A DNA stretch of 64,000 nt from DASWTL01 sp035575925 (GTDB taxonomy: Bacteria > Bacteroidota > Bacteroidia > Sphingobacteriales > Sphingobacteriaceae): NCBI GenBank assembly GCA_035575925.1, contig DATLXK010000067.1, positions 1-64,000 on the forward strand, given 5' to 3'. The translations under genes were made by a program, and so were the position numbers. Below the pieces are notes generated by a model. It searched no databases, was not told the origin of the DNA, and saw nothing but the letters and a program-made list of their open reading frames with translations. Below are positions 1 through 8,726 of the stretch, piece by piece (the first letter of the stretch is position 1; the number at the start of each line of letters is the position of its first letter).

Positions 1-76
1 GCTGATTCTTAACGGCTTCCAATGCCACTTTGGCCTTGAATACAGACGTAAATTTACGACGGGTTTGCTTGCTCAT
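1..76 (-). CDS. IS3-family transposase OrfA, N-terminal fragment (cut by window edge)
   Basis: The reverse complement starts with ATG at 76 and reads MSKQTRRKFTSVFKAKVALE followed by AVKNQ. This is the typical N-terminus of IS3-family OrfA proteins, whose helix-turn-helix domain (HTH_Tnp_1) binds the element ends. Only about 25 codons are visible, so neither the leucine zipper nor the DDE subunit OrfB can be checked. The gene lies in the same orientation as the res gene it interrupts. Identification rests on the short but characteristic RRKFTxxFKAKVALEA pattern. Confidence 0.75.
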   Translation of the reverse strand, partial: MSKQTRRKFTSVFKAKVALEAVKNQ

Positions 77-125
77 TGTTTAGTTAATTTAAAAGTTTTT
101 TTAACTAAACCAATGGTCTTATTTT
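1..125 (-). mobile_element. End of an IS3-family insertion sequence (continues beyond the left edge)
   Basis: The left edge holds the upstream end of an insertion sequence transcribed leftward. It consists of the first codons of an IS3-type OrfA plus about 45 bp of AT-rich leader. Its outer boundary is placed near 119-130 because the adjoining res reading frame stops matching the family there. The exact terminal inverted repeat and target duplication cannot be defined, since the other end is outside the window. Confidence 0.65.
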
Positions 126-565
126 AGGGGAGTATTATATAAGGACTGAAAATGGTCATGTGTGATTTGCAGATTCTTTAATACACCTTCTCGTATAGCT
201 ACAGACGGAACTACTATTACAAACTTTTTGAAACCATATAGCTTTTCTAATTCATATATCGTCCTGAGATAAACGTAAGTTTTTCCGGTGCCCGTTTCCA
301 TTTCGATGGAAAAATTCATTCCCTGAAGTTCTACATGTGAGCTGTTTATTTCGTTACGTTGCTGGATAATTTGGGTGTTATGCCAAATCTGGTCTTCGGA
401 TAAGTTAAGTTTGTTACCGAAACCATTTTCAGAATGCAATGTGCCGGGTATTGCTATCGAAAACTCAAAATCATTGCCGCTTAAAGGCTGGCCTTCAAAT
501 ATATCGGTAACAGATTTTATGGCGTCTAACTGGTATTCCTGGTTGCTGTCAAAGTGGAGTTTCAT
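119..565 (-). pseudogene. Type III restriction enzyme Res subunit, truncated by IS insertion
   Basis: The reading frame opens as a type III Res subunit, the ATP-dependent translocase/endonuclease partner of Mod. The N-terminus MKLHFDSNQEYQLDAI is followed by a Walker A motif TGTGKT at residues 91-96 and the helicase Ia-like stretch FVIVVPSVAIREG. Family members run to roughly 900-1000 residues; this one stops after 148. The last three or four codons no longer fit the family, and the IS3 leader follows directly, so the gene was cut by the insertion. The remaining helicase motifs and C-terminal nuclease must lie beyond the IS if they survive. It is the last gene of the operon that starts with mod, 38 bp after the DUF6155 gene. 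Restriction by this locus is presumably lost unless a downstream fragment is expressed. Confidence 0.85.
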
Positions 566-603
566 GGAGAGAGATTTGAGATATGAGACTTGAGAGAATG
601 GCG

Positions 604-1116
604 TTACACTTTATCCAGATCAAAAAAATTATAATAAATATCGGTTATTTCATCCTCAAAACCCCAACCGATGCCATTGCAATTACCCAGTATCTTTTCT
701 ACCCGTTCCTTAACTGTTTTTTCTAAATCATTTGCCTGAACCAGTTTACCGGTATCAGCAAACATACTTGCAATACTATTGTAAAACGGCTCATCTATGT
801 CGCCAAAAGTGTTTGCATACTCTACACCGCATTCTACATAATATAACATTACATCAACCAATGCTTCGGGAGTGGGTCCAAGCTTTTTAAAATCGGAAAT
901 AGCTTTTCGGGCATCTTTTAAACGCAATTTGTAACCCCGTCGGGGAAAAAAACAATCGTACAAAACAAATTTCACTTCCTTGCTTTTTAGTGAAAGGTCG
1001 GGATTGATAGAAAATTCGTAGTATGCTTTTACGTCTTTATACTTCTTGTCCAGCTCAAGGATTTGAGAAATGAGCTGCTCTTTAGAAAATTGGGACAGAT
1101 ATTTTTTAAGAGTCAT
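604..1116 (-). CDS. DUF6155 family protein
   Basis: A 170-residue soluble protein with no signal peptide or membrane segment. The pattern of an N-terminal KKYLSQFSKEQLISQILEL helix, a central FFPRRGYKLRLKDARKAI block and a KKLGPTPEALVDVMLYYVE block matches DUF6155 as I recall it; the function of that family is unknown. It sits between the dinD remnant and the truncated res in the mod operon, so it may be an accessory gene of the defence locus, but small DUF6155 genes also occur alone. No catalytic motif is apparent. Family assignment is from memory of conserved segments and is moderately certain. Confidence 0.7.
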   Translation of the reverse strand: MTLKKYLSQFSKEQLISQILELDKKYKDVKAYYEFSINPDLSLKSKEVKFVLYDCFFPRRGYKLRLKDARKAISDFKKLGPTPEALVDVMLYYVECGVEYANTFGDIDEPFYNSIASMFADTGKLVQANDLEKTVKERVEKILGNCNGIGWGFEDEITDIYYNFFDLDKV

Positions 1117-1122
1117 TGCTTC

Positions 1123-1289
1123 TTACTTCTGTTGTTTGGCTGCACTCAAAGGCATAGGTATCGTTTTCCTGATGTCGGGAAAATGATCGGATATATTTTC
1201 GCCCGCATTTATGCAAGAATCTTTTCATTATAATTGTAACTGGCATTTTCAAATTGCTTAAAGAGGTGTTGTATTTGTTCTCTTTTCAT
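1123..1289 (-). pseudogene. DinD-like (DNA-damage-inducible protein D) remnant with internal deletion
   Basis: From ATG at 1289 the minus strand encodes MKREQIQHLFKQFENASYNY, the start of DinD-family proteins, then stops after 26 codons. A second frame continues with NAGENISDHFPDIRKTIPMP and ends at 1123. DinD is normally about 280 residues and both pieces come from its N-terminal third, so one or more internal deletions have removed the rest. DinD-like genes are often found inside type I and III restriction operons, which fits the position between the AlbA_2 gene and DUF6155. Not expected to be functional. Confidence 0.7.
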
Positions 1290-1303
1290 AGCGATCGAAT
1301 AGA

Positions 1304-2476
1304 TTAAATCTTTGCAGGTCTTGGAATTATTACTTTAAATTGCTCACCTTCTACATCATTTATTAAATCAAGATCAGGCTGGCTTTCTATTGCGCGGGTA
1401 ATTCCCGAACCAAAACCGCGATACAGCATCAGTTTTGAGCAATAAGAAACAAGGAGATTGTTTCTAACAACAGCATTACCCATCTTAATATTTTCTATTG
1501 TTAAGCTATTGGGCAAAGAACCTGGGCTAACTATTTCAACCCGATTATCAAAAATCATTATTCTAATAGGTGCGTTCTTTGAATAATCACGATGCACAAG
1601 TGCATTTTGCAGCAATTCGTCCAACGCTATTTGAGAAATTTCAAGTTTTCCAACAGAATTAAAATTTTGACCAGCTTGAATGTGATTTAAATTTGATATT
1701 AAAAAGTCAATCCCCTGATTAAATAACTCAGGTATTGTGCCTTCAATATCCCTACTGCTTCGATAATCATTTCCCCCTATGCTGTTCCCAAAAAAAGAAA
1801 CTGCTTTTATACAAAAAGCGGGTCTGTACTTTTGAGGGTTATTAGAAAAAAATAGTAATCCTCCCAAAGTTAAACGGTTATCATTTATTATATTCAGATT
1901 ATTTAATAACGCATTGGTTATACCAATATCCTCATCGCTTTTGCTTTTTTGCACTACTTTGATATATTGTCTCACTTTAGTATCATCAATGTCATTCACA
2001 GAAGTTTGAGGAACAATCATTTCGTCTAAATACAATATTCCGCTTTGCTGAAACAGTCTTACCTGTTCATTATTATCTGTTAACCTTCTTTTGTCTGATC
2101 CCTGCTTTATCCAAATAGCACCATTTTTATCTTTATAAGGTTTACTTGTTCCTTCGGAAACATGAACCACTAAAATTTTCTTTTCGTAATCGCCAGATGT
2201 AATTGAAACAACTTCAGTAAAAATGAATATTTGAGGTTTTATTTTGTCGTTCGCGATTGTTGCAAGCCGGTTATTGAAAGATTGTAATTTCTGATAATCT
2301 AAACCTGTTACTTCACCTGTTTTGTCTTCAACACCCAAAAGAATTATTCCCCCTTTTGAATTAGACATAGCAATCATCTCAGCAGCGATGGAATCATCAT
2401 TGTCAATCTCCCTTTTAAATTGAACCCTGCTTGTTTCTCCCGTGCTTATTATATCTAATAATTCTATTGCAGTCAT
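1304..2476 (-). CDS. ATP-binding protein with AlbA_2 (Schlafen-like) domain
   Basis: A 390-residue protein. The N-terminal half carries the AlbA_2 (AAA_4/Schlafen-like) pattern: a TSRVQFKRE core and SNSKGGIILLGVED around residues 15-52. This is followed by a HATPase_c_4-type region with HRDYSKNAPIRIMIFDNRVEI and SPGSLPNSL near residues 295-335. Such proteins are usually called putative transcriptional regulators or ATP-binding proteins; several occur in phage-defence loci. I take the ATG at 2476 rather than an upstream in-frame start. It lies 1 bp after the stop of the TrlF gene, implying translational coupling, and it gives the domain its usual N-terminus. The tight junction suggests the two proteins work together. 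Confidence 0.82.
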   Translation of the reverse strand: MTAIELLDIISTGETSRVQFKREIDNDDSIAAEMIAMSNSKGGIILLGVEDKTGEVTGLDYQKLQSFNNRLATIANDKIKPQIFIFTEVVSITSGDYEKKILVVHVSEGTSKPYKDKNGAIWIKQGSDKRRLTDNNEQVRLFQQSGILYLDEMIVPQTSVNDIDDTKVRQYIKVVQKSKSDEDIGITNALLNNLNIINDNRLTLGGLLFFSNNPQKYRPAFCIKAVSFFGNSIGGNDYRSSRDIEGTIPELFNQGIDFLISNLNHIQAGQNFNSVGKLEISQIALDELLQNALVHRDYSKNAPIRIMIFDNRVEIVSPGSLPNSLTIENIKMGNAVVRNNLLVSYCSKLMLYRGFGSGITRAIESQPDLDLINDVEGEQFKVIIPRPAKI

Positions 2477-2477
2477 A

Positions 2478-5081
2478 CTACTTAATTTTATCAATATTCC
2501 AGATGCTGTAAATATTTTTTCTACGATTAAACGCCTCATCCCCGCCTTCCATTATATCTACAATGAAGCGTTGCGTCTGGTGATTATCAATCGTACCAGA
2601 ATGAACCGAAATTTTCCTTTCATCATAGCTGCAGGATACTACTTTTTCGCTGTCTCCTAAAACTGGAATATTTGCATTGTGGGTTGCAAAGATAAATTGC
2701 ATGTTGCCTTTTATCTTTTTTAGTTCTTTTATAACTTCATCATAAATGGTCTGATTATCCAAATCGTCTTCTGGTTGATCGATTATCAGCACATTAGTTT
2801 CCTTTTGAGCTAACAGAAACAAAATCAAGGCAGAGGCGCGTTGACCCAATGAATGTTTATCTAGCGATTTACCATTATATTCAATAACAATCTTATTGTC
2901 TACTTTAAAAGTTAAGAGTTCTTCCTGATAGTCAGAAAATCTCCTTTTAAAATCTACTACCTGATTTTCGTTTAAAATTGCAGTAAGCTTTGAGCTGTCT
3001 TTATAAATTTCAATAAAATCATTATAAACCTCTGAGATTTTTAGATAGGATGTTTCGTAAATTCCGGTTCCTTTAAATATTTGTTTTATTTTCTCCAAAT
3101 ATTTATTCTTTCTTCCTTTAAAAGATACTTCAATCTTAAGCTTATTCTCAGCCTCATTAATTCGGTCGACCTCCGTTTTTAGCAGCTTATATTCGTCCAG
3201 CCATAAATTATTTAAATCAGATAGTTTTTCCAGTAAAGTACCTTGCAACTCTTTACGTCGGTTCTCAGACTTTTCTATTTCTCTCAGTTTTAACTGAGCT
3301 GTTTCAATCTGTCTGTTGAGATTTAAAAAGTTGTCCGGGTTAATAGTATCTGTATTTATTTCACGTTTAATCTTTGCGAATTCCTCTTTCAAGCTATCCT
3401 TCTTTATATTTATTTTAGAAAAAATATCCTTCAATTTTTCATGTGCCAGAGACGAATTCTTTTGTACCTGTTTCAACTTTTCAAATTCAGCCTTTAATTC
3501 AATCAGTAAATTTGTAGCAGCTTCAAAAAATTCTTTGTTTAATTCTGAACCAGCGATTTGCTGCTGGAAGTAATATTCATGATTCGAAATGACTGAACTC
3601 AATTCCTCTAGATAGTTTTTTACTGATTTCTCTGTTTGCGATATCTTTGAAACGTCAGAATCAAACAGAGTTTGTTGTTTAAGCTTGTCCTCAACACCCT
3701 TACGCTTGAATATCTCCAACTGATGTTTAGAGTTCTCAATAAGGATATCGGTTTCCTTTTTTAACTCCTTTAGGTTTCGAAGTTTTTTAATTTCAACTAT
3801 AACACTTTCTATCTCGTTTCTTTTGCTTAAGATTTTAGATTGGATAGATTTTAATCTGCCACCAATTAGTCGGTGTATTAAGTCTGCTTCAAAATCTGCG
3901 TCTTTATTAGACAAGTCTTTCTGACCAAAATACACAGGATGATCAAATACTGCATCGATAGATATTTCAGGCTTAAGAGCCCCATCTTTATAAATATCTT
4001 CTTTTTGCCCGTAGATCTTTTCTATTCTATATTCCTCATTATGTTTATCCACTACAGTTACAATCGATTTCCCTCCGCTTTTTAAAACGTGCTCAATTAA
4101 GCCATCTTTATAGCGGGGATCAACAGCGGTATTTGACAAAGGAATTCCCAATGTATACCGGATAATCTCGAGAATGGATGACTTACCACTTCCCCTAATG
4201 CCAATAAGGGTATTTAATTCTGCAGAAAAATTTATTTCTGTGCCATCTAACAGCCCTCCTTCTAATCGAATACTTTTTATGTATGAGTTCTTAATCTCTG
4301 GTTTGTCCTTTGGCGAAATTCTGTAGCCACAGTCTGTTAAAGCATATTTTAATGCTTCAAAATTAAAATCGCCAATTTTCAAAAAAGATGCTCTTCCTTG
4401 CCCTATTGTAGCAATTCCACCTTGTGCATGATCTGAACCTTCAACACATGCAATTTTTCGTCCTGTTAGAGAGCATATACATTTATAATTTTCTAAGTTA
4501 CCGCTTTTTTGCACAGCCAAAACTTTACTAAAAGCATCATGCTGAATAAATGTTTCTTTTGTTCTGCCTGCAAGCACCTTAAATAAACCATTTGTATCAT
4601 CCGGATGGGGAAGTACAAAAAAGTAATCATATCCTATATGATTTAGGGCTTCGACCGTTTCCGCCATATCAAACTTGGAGTTCGGATATGGTGGGATATC
4701 ATAATTACGGATGCCATAAAAAGCATTTCTAAGAAATTCATTAATATTATCAACCTCCCCCTGGTACCATTTATCATCAAATACAATTAAAACATGTATT
4801 CCTTCTTTCAATGAAAACTCCACTCCGGCAAACAATCCAATCCCCTCTTTTCTCGCTCTTTTGCACAAAATCACAAATTCTTCTTTATTGAATTTGTTAT
4901 GATTTGTAATTACACCTAAGTGTATTTTCTGACTTTTTAGCTGGTTGATATAGGCTTCAAAAAAATCACTATCAGTACCTGTATAAGGAAGAAATTCTTT
5001 ATCAGCTTTAGTATGTAAATGAAAATCACCTCGAAGCCAGGTTGCTCCGTTTTCAAATATATTTTTGGTTTCGTTTTCCAT
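2478..5081 (-). CDS. TrlF-family PHP-domain plus SMC-like ATPase (Ppl-type defence protein)
   Basis: An 867-residue two-part protein. Residues 1-260 form a PHP (polymerase and histidinol phosphatase) metal-dependent phosphoesterase with DFHLHT (H21, H23), H61, E88, H159 in LPHP and D217/H218 in GSDH, so all expected metal ligands appear present. Residues 280-867 are an SMC/RecN-like ATPase with Walker A GIRGSGKSS at 294-302, a long charged coiled-coil middle (about 400-740) and Walker B LIIDQPEDDLDN from 765, followed by the FIFATHNANIP segment. NCBI calls such proteins TrlF family; the same architecture was reported as the single-gene antiphage system Ppl in the Gao et al. 2020 survey. Its position inside a type III restriction operon, 11 bp from mod, supports a defence role. 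DNA or nucleotide cleavage by the PHP domain is inference. Confidence 0.88.
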   Translation of the reverse strand: MENETKNIFENGATWLRGDFHLHTKADKEFLPYTGTDSDFFEAYINQLKSQKIHLGVITNHNKFNKEEFVILCKRARKEGIGLFAGVEFSLKEGIHVLIVFDDKWYQGEVDNINEFLRNAFYGIRNYDIPPYPNSKFDMAETVEALNHIGYDYFFVLPHPDDTNGLFKVLAGRTKETFIQHDAFSKVLAVQKSGNLENYKCICSLTGRKIACVEGSDHAQGGIATIGQGRASFLKIGDFNFEALKYALTDCGYRISPKDKPEIKNSYIKSIRLEGGLLDGTEINFSAELNTLIGIRGSGKSSILEIIRYTLGIPLSNTAVDPRYKDGLIEHVLKSGGKSIVTVVDKHNEEYRIEKIYGQKEDIYKDGALKPEISIDAVFDHPVYFGQKDLSNKDADFEADLIHRLIGGRLKSIQSKILSKRNEIESVIVEIKKLRNLKELKKETDILIENSKHQLEIFKRKGVEDKLKQQTLFDSDVSKISQTEKSVKNYLEELSSVISNHEYYFQQQIAGSELNKEFFEAATNLLIELKAEFEKLKQVQKNSSLAHEKLKDIFSKINIKKDSLKEEFAKIKREINTDTINPDNFLNLNRQIETAQLKLREIEKSENRRKELQGTLLEKLSDLNNLWLDEYKLLKTEVDRINEAENKLKIEVSFKGRKNKYLEKIKQIFKGTGIYETSYLKISEVYNDFIEIYKDSSKLTAILNENQVVDFKRRFSDYQEELLTFKVDNKIVIEYNGKSLDKHSLGQRASALILFLLAQKETNVLIIDQPEDDLDNQTIYDEVIKELKKIKGNMQFIFATHNANIPVLGDSEKVVSCSYDERKISVHSGTIDNHQTQRFIVDIMEGGDEAFNRRKNIYSIWNIDKIK

Positions 5082-5092
5082 TGTACTATCTA

Positions 5093-6991
5093 TTATATCG
5101 TTTTAAACTCCACACCCGCATCCCGCATCTGCAAAACTGTATTTGTTTTTAACTGATCATTACCTGCGAATAGATTATCGAGCGTAATTACTTTCTTCGG
5201 GTTAACTGCAATGATACTATGGATCACAGACTGGCTCATTTCTGCCAAAGCAATGACCAGTTCGCCGTCATTTATTGAATAAAAAGCCCCCTCCCGGCCT
5301 TCCACGATTGGGGAGGAGATAACTTCCACCTTATCTGTAAGCTGATAACCGGCCTTAATCATTAATTCATATAGCATGTTTAGCTCCTGGCTGCCTTCGC
5401 TCACTGGGTTAGTAAAAGCATCTAATTGCTGTACCAGATTTTCTTCGGTGATTTCATTGCCACGCCAGATTTTAAAATTGGAAGGGGAAAGTTTGAATAC
5501 TTTAAAGCCTAAATCGAGTTTGACATTATCAAATAAGCCAGATTTCTCTCTTATTTCTTTTCCAATCTTCTTTATTGCCCTACGAATACGTTCTTTGGAT
5601 ATGTCTGCTATAGTTTGATAACCGGCTTTATTAGCTTCGCTGTTTTCATCAGTTATTTCCGGCAATTGAACTAAAATGAATTTTCGATTTCCGCTATCTT
5701 CTTTATTAAGTTCCAAAACGGCTTGTGCAGTTGTGCCGGAGCCAGCAAAGAAATCAAGAATAATGTCGTTCTCATCTGTTGAGCCCACTAAGAAATTCTT
5801 TATCACCTCAGGATTCTTAGGATAATCAAATAATCCTTCTACTTCTTCACTGGTTTTGGATGCAAATAAATCTGTCCAATTTGTATTTCTGAGTTTACCT
5901 TTCGAAGGTGAAATCCAATTTTCGACTCCTTTATTTTTTCCTTTTCCTTCAGAGATTCGTCTAATAAATTCTAATTTCTTTTCTGTCTTTTCCCAATATT
6001 CTTCCAAAGTTATTTTTTCAGAAAATTCTTCGATAAAGGTTTTATAATTTTCAATTGCCCTCAATGACCTTTCTTTACTCCATTTCCATTGTCCATTTTC
6101 AGGTTCATATCCTAAAATATCAAATCGCATTGTTGGTCTATTTGCATCATTCCAAAATCCTTTCCAATAGCCAAAATTTTGTCTTTCTTCACCACTTTCT
6201 TTTAAAATTGGATTAAATGAAAAGCCATTTCCTTTAGAGTAACAAATAACATATTCAAATCCTACATTAAAAGTTTGAAGCCCCGTTTCTATAAATTGTC
6301 TATTTAAATTTTTATCATATCGTCTTACTGTAAAAATATTTCTAAAATTCTCCTCCCCGAAAATCTCATTCATCAACAGCCGAAGGTTATGTACTTCATT
6401 ATCATCGATATGAACAAAGATCACCCCATCATCTTTTAAAAGATTTTTTGCCAGAAACAACCTCGGGTACATCATACTTAACCAATTGCTATGATAATGT
6501 CCGCTGTCTTTACTGTTCCTTCTGAATAAGCCCTCTTTCATCAAAAAGCCTTCTTCATCCTTATCGCCTACCCGTTTTTCGTAATCGGCTTTATTTTCCT
6601 TGAAACTGTCAGGGTAAATAAAACTGTCGTTTCCTGTATTATAAGGCGGGTCGATGATGATACATTTTATTTTACCATAGTAGGCTTTTTGCAATACTTT
6701 TAGTACCTCAAGGTTCTCACCCTCAATAAAAATATGTTGTGTAGAATCAAAATTTACAGATTCTTCCGGTACCGGTTTTAAAGTTGCCGTGGTTGGTATT
6801 TGTAGGCACTTAAAAGCATCGGCTTTACCTGCCCAGTTTAAAACATATCGTTCGTTCGAGAAATTAATATTATCACTAAAAGCCGCGTTAAACTTTTCCA
6901 TATCAATTTTTCCTTCCGAAAAAATATCAGGAAAAAGCTGTTTAAGTTTTTCTAAATTATCCTGCTGTATGTTTAAAGACTCTCCGTTCAT
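5093..6991 (-). CDS. mod: Type III restriction-modification DNA methyltransferase (Mod)
   Basis: A 632-residue beta-class adenine-N6 methyltransferase. Catalytic motif IV DPPYNTGND is near residue 114 and the SAM-binding motif FAGSGTT near 415. The region between them holds the variable target-recognition domain. A C-terminal segment of about 130 residues (KIWRGNEITEENLVQQL onward) is typical of type III Mod proteins that pair with Res. I choose the ATG at 6991; an in-frame TTG three codons upstream is less likely. It is the first full-length gene of the minus-strand defence operon. Because res is interrupted by an IS, Mod may now act as an orphan methyltransferase. Sequence specificity cannot be read from the protein. 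Confidence 0.93.
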   Translation of the reverse strand: MNGESLNIQQDNLEKLKQLFPDIFSEGKIDMEKFNAAFSDNINFSNERYVLNWAGKADAFKCLQIPTTATLKPVPEESVNFDSTQHIFIEGENLEVLKVLQKAYYGKIKCIIIDPPYNTGNDSFIYPDSFKENKADYEKRVGDKDEEGFLMKEGLFRRNSKDSGHYHSNWLSMMYPRLFLAKNLLKDDGVIFVHIDDNEVHNLRLLMNEIFGEENFRNIFTVRRYDKNLNRQFIETGLQTFNVGFEYVICYSKGNGFSFNPILKESGEERQNFGYWKGFWNDANRPTMRFDILGYEPENGQWKWSKERSLRAIENYKTFIEEFSEKITLEEYWEKTEKKLEFIRRISEGKGKNKGVENWISPSKGKLRNTNWTDLFASKTSEEVEGLFDYPKNPEVIKNFLVGSTDENDIILDFFAGSGTTAQAVLELNKEDSGNRKFILVQLPEITDENSEANKAGYQTIADISKERIRRAIKKIGKEIREKSGLFDNVKLDLGFKVFKLSPSNFKIWRGNEITEENLVQQLDAFTNPVSEGSQELNMLYELMIKAGYQLTDKVEVISSPIVEGREGAFYSINDGELVIALAEMSQSVIHSIIAVNPKKVITLDNLFAGNDQLKTNTVLQMRDAGVEFKTI

Positions 6992-7029
6992 ATTATTCAA
7001 TACTACTAATTATGTTAGTACCATCACTG

Positions 7030-7212
7030 TTAATTCACCAAATTAAGTAATTCTTCCCTGCTTATATTCATCCTTAATTTCCAGCCTGAAACAAACTCAC
7101 CCTTCTCTAATCCCTGAGGATCTATTAGGTTATACTTTTCATTTGCTTGCTGCTTTGCAAAATCAATAAATCCCTTTAGTTCCGATTTACCTCTGCCAGA
7201 AAACCAATGCAT
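7030..7212 (-). CDS. Small hypothetical protein upstream of mod
   Basis: A 60-residue reading frame opening with ATG, MHWFSGRGKSELKGFIDFAK, and ending SREELLNLVN. No recognised family. It lies 38 bp upstream of mod on the same strand and 80 bp from the mnmE stop, so it could be the first gene of the defence operon, for example a small regulator, or the C-terminal relic of a longer gene. Codon use looks coding-like and the peptide is soluble and mixed in charge. Confidence is limited by its length. Confidence 0.4.
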   Translation of the reverse strand: MHWFSGRGKSELKGFIDFAKQQANEKYNLIDPQGLEKGEFVSGWKLRMNISREELLNLVN

Positions 7213-7292
7213 TTAGTTACTGCGGTATTACCAACAGCTTTGCAATAAAACGAAAAATGCAGGAAATTAAAAGAAATTTCTATGCGCGTTTA

Positions 7293-8675
7293 TTATTTTC
7301 CGATACAAAACCGCGAAAATATATTCTCTAAAAGGTCATCCGTGGTTACAGTTCCGGTAATCTCGCCCAGGTAATGCAGCGCCTGTTTAATATCCATGGA
7401 AAGAAAGTCGGAAGTGACGGGGTTATCAATTCCATGCAATACCCTTAGCAGGGCATCCTCCGTTTGCTGCAGTGCTTCCAGGTGCCTGATGTTGCTCACC
7501 AATACATCATCGGTGTTTATTTTATGAAGGTTTACTTTTTCTAAGATGGCCAGTTTAAGTTCCTCTATGCCTTCGGCATTTTTGGCCGATATATAACTCA
7601 GGTTAAAAGACTTGAGTTTCTCCGTGGCTTCAGCTGTGATCAGATCGGCCTTGTTTACCACGGCTAAAAAAGGGATATCCAACCCTTCGAGGTAATTTAA
7701 TTGCTTTTCAATATCCTCAACCGTTTCATGCGGATCGAGCAGGTAAATGATCAGCTTGGCCTGGCTGATCTTTTCGTGCGTACGCTCCACACCGATGGCT
7801 TCTATGGTGTCCTGCGTTTCCCTGATCCCTGCCGTATCAATAAACCGGAAGTTTATACCGTGGATGATCATTTCATCTTCTATGGTATCCCGTGTGGTTC
7901 CAGCAACCTCCGATACGATGGCCCGCTCTTCGTTCAGCAGGATGTTCAATAAGGTAGATTTGCCTACATTGGGTTTCCCGGCAATAACTACCGGCACCCC
8001 GTTTTTCATTACATTTCCCTGCTCGAAAGATTGAATAAGCCTGCTCACCACCTTATTTATTTGCAGTATTAATGCTTTTAACTGGTCGCGATTGGCAAAT
8101 TCTACATCCTCTTCTCCAAAATCAAGCTCCAGCTCAATCATAGATGCAAAATGAATGAGCTGCTCCCGCAGGTTTTTTAGCTCTTGGGAAAAGCCGCCGC
8201 GCATTTGCTGTAAAGCCACCTGGTGCGAAGCTTGTGAGTTGGAAGCAATGAGATCAGCCACAGCCTCGGCCTGCGAAAGATCCATCGCCCCGTTCAGGAA
8301 TGCCCTTAGCGTAAATTCGCCGGGCTTAGCAGCTTTTGCTCCTTCCCTTATCATCAGCTTAATAATGCTTTCAATAATATATTTGGACCCATGGGTGGAT
8401 ATCTCCACCACATTTTCTTTGGTATAAGACTGCGGAGCTATAAATAATGACACCAGTACTTCATCCAGGATGGTTTCGCCGTCGCGGATGGTACCATAAT
8501 GAATAGTATGAGAGGTTTGTTTTTTCAGGCTTTTACCCAGGAAAACTTTATCTGTTATGGTGATCGCATCCGGACCTGAAAGCCGGATTACCCCTATAGC
8601 TCCGGGACCCGACGGGGTGGCAAGCGCAACGATGGTATCTGCATGATATACCGCTTTGGATTCACTCTTATTCAT
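7293..8675 (-). CDS. mnmE: tRNA uridine-5-carboxymethylaminomethyl modification GTPase MnmE
   Basis: A 460-residue full-length MnmE (TrmE). With MnmG it installs the cmnm5 group on U34 of certain tRNAs. The N-terminal tetrahydrofolate-binding domain starts DTIVALATPSGPGAIGVIR. The G domain inserted in the helical domain has the P-loop GKPNVGKST (233-241), the switch region EVAGTTRDTIED and NKAD. The protein ends with the diagnostic CIGK, whose cysteine is part of the family signature. It is transcribed toward the defence operon, but the 80-bp gap and different gene class suggest a separate unit. A core gene marking the boundary of the accessory region on its left. Confidence 0.98.
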   Translation of the reverse strand: MNKSESKAVYHADTIVALATPSGPGAIGVIRLSGPDAITITDKVFLGKSLKKQTSHTIHYGTIRDGETILDEVLVSLFIAPQSYTKENVVEISTHGSKYIIESIIKLMIREGAKAAKPGEFTLRAFLNGAMDLSQAEAVADLIASNSQASHQVALQQMRGGFSQELKNLREQLIHFASMIELELDFGEEDVEFANRDQLKALILQINKVVSRLIQSFEQGNVMKNGVPVVIAGKPNVGKSTLLNILLNEERAIVSEVAGTTRDTIEDEMIIHGINFRFIDTAGIRETQDTIEAIGVERTHEKISQAKLIIYLLDPHETVEDIEKQLNYLEGLDIPFLAVVNKADLITAEATEKLKSFNLSYISAKNAEGIEELKLAILEKVNLHKINTDDVLVSNIRHLEALQQTEDALLRVLHGIDNPVTSDFLSMDIKQALHYLGEITGTVTTDDLLENIFSRFCIGK

Positions 8676-8726
8676 CCCGCAAAGGTAGGTATCGTAACTA
8701 AAAATCAGCGGTACACCGCTACCTGG

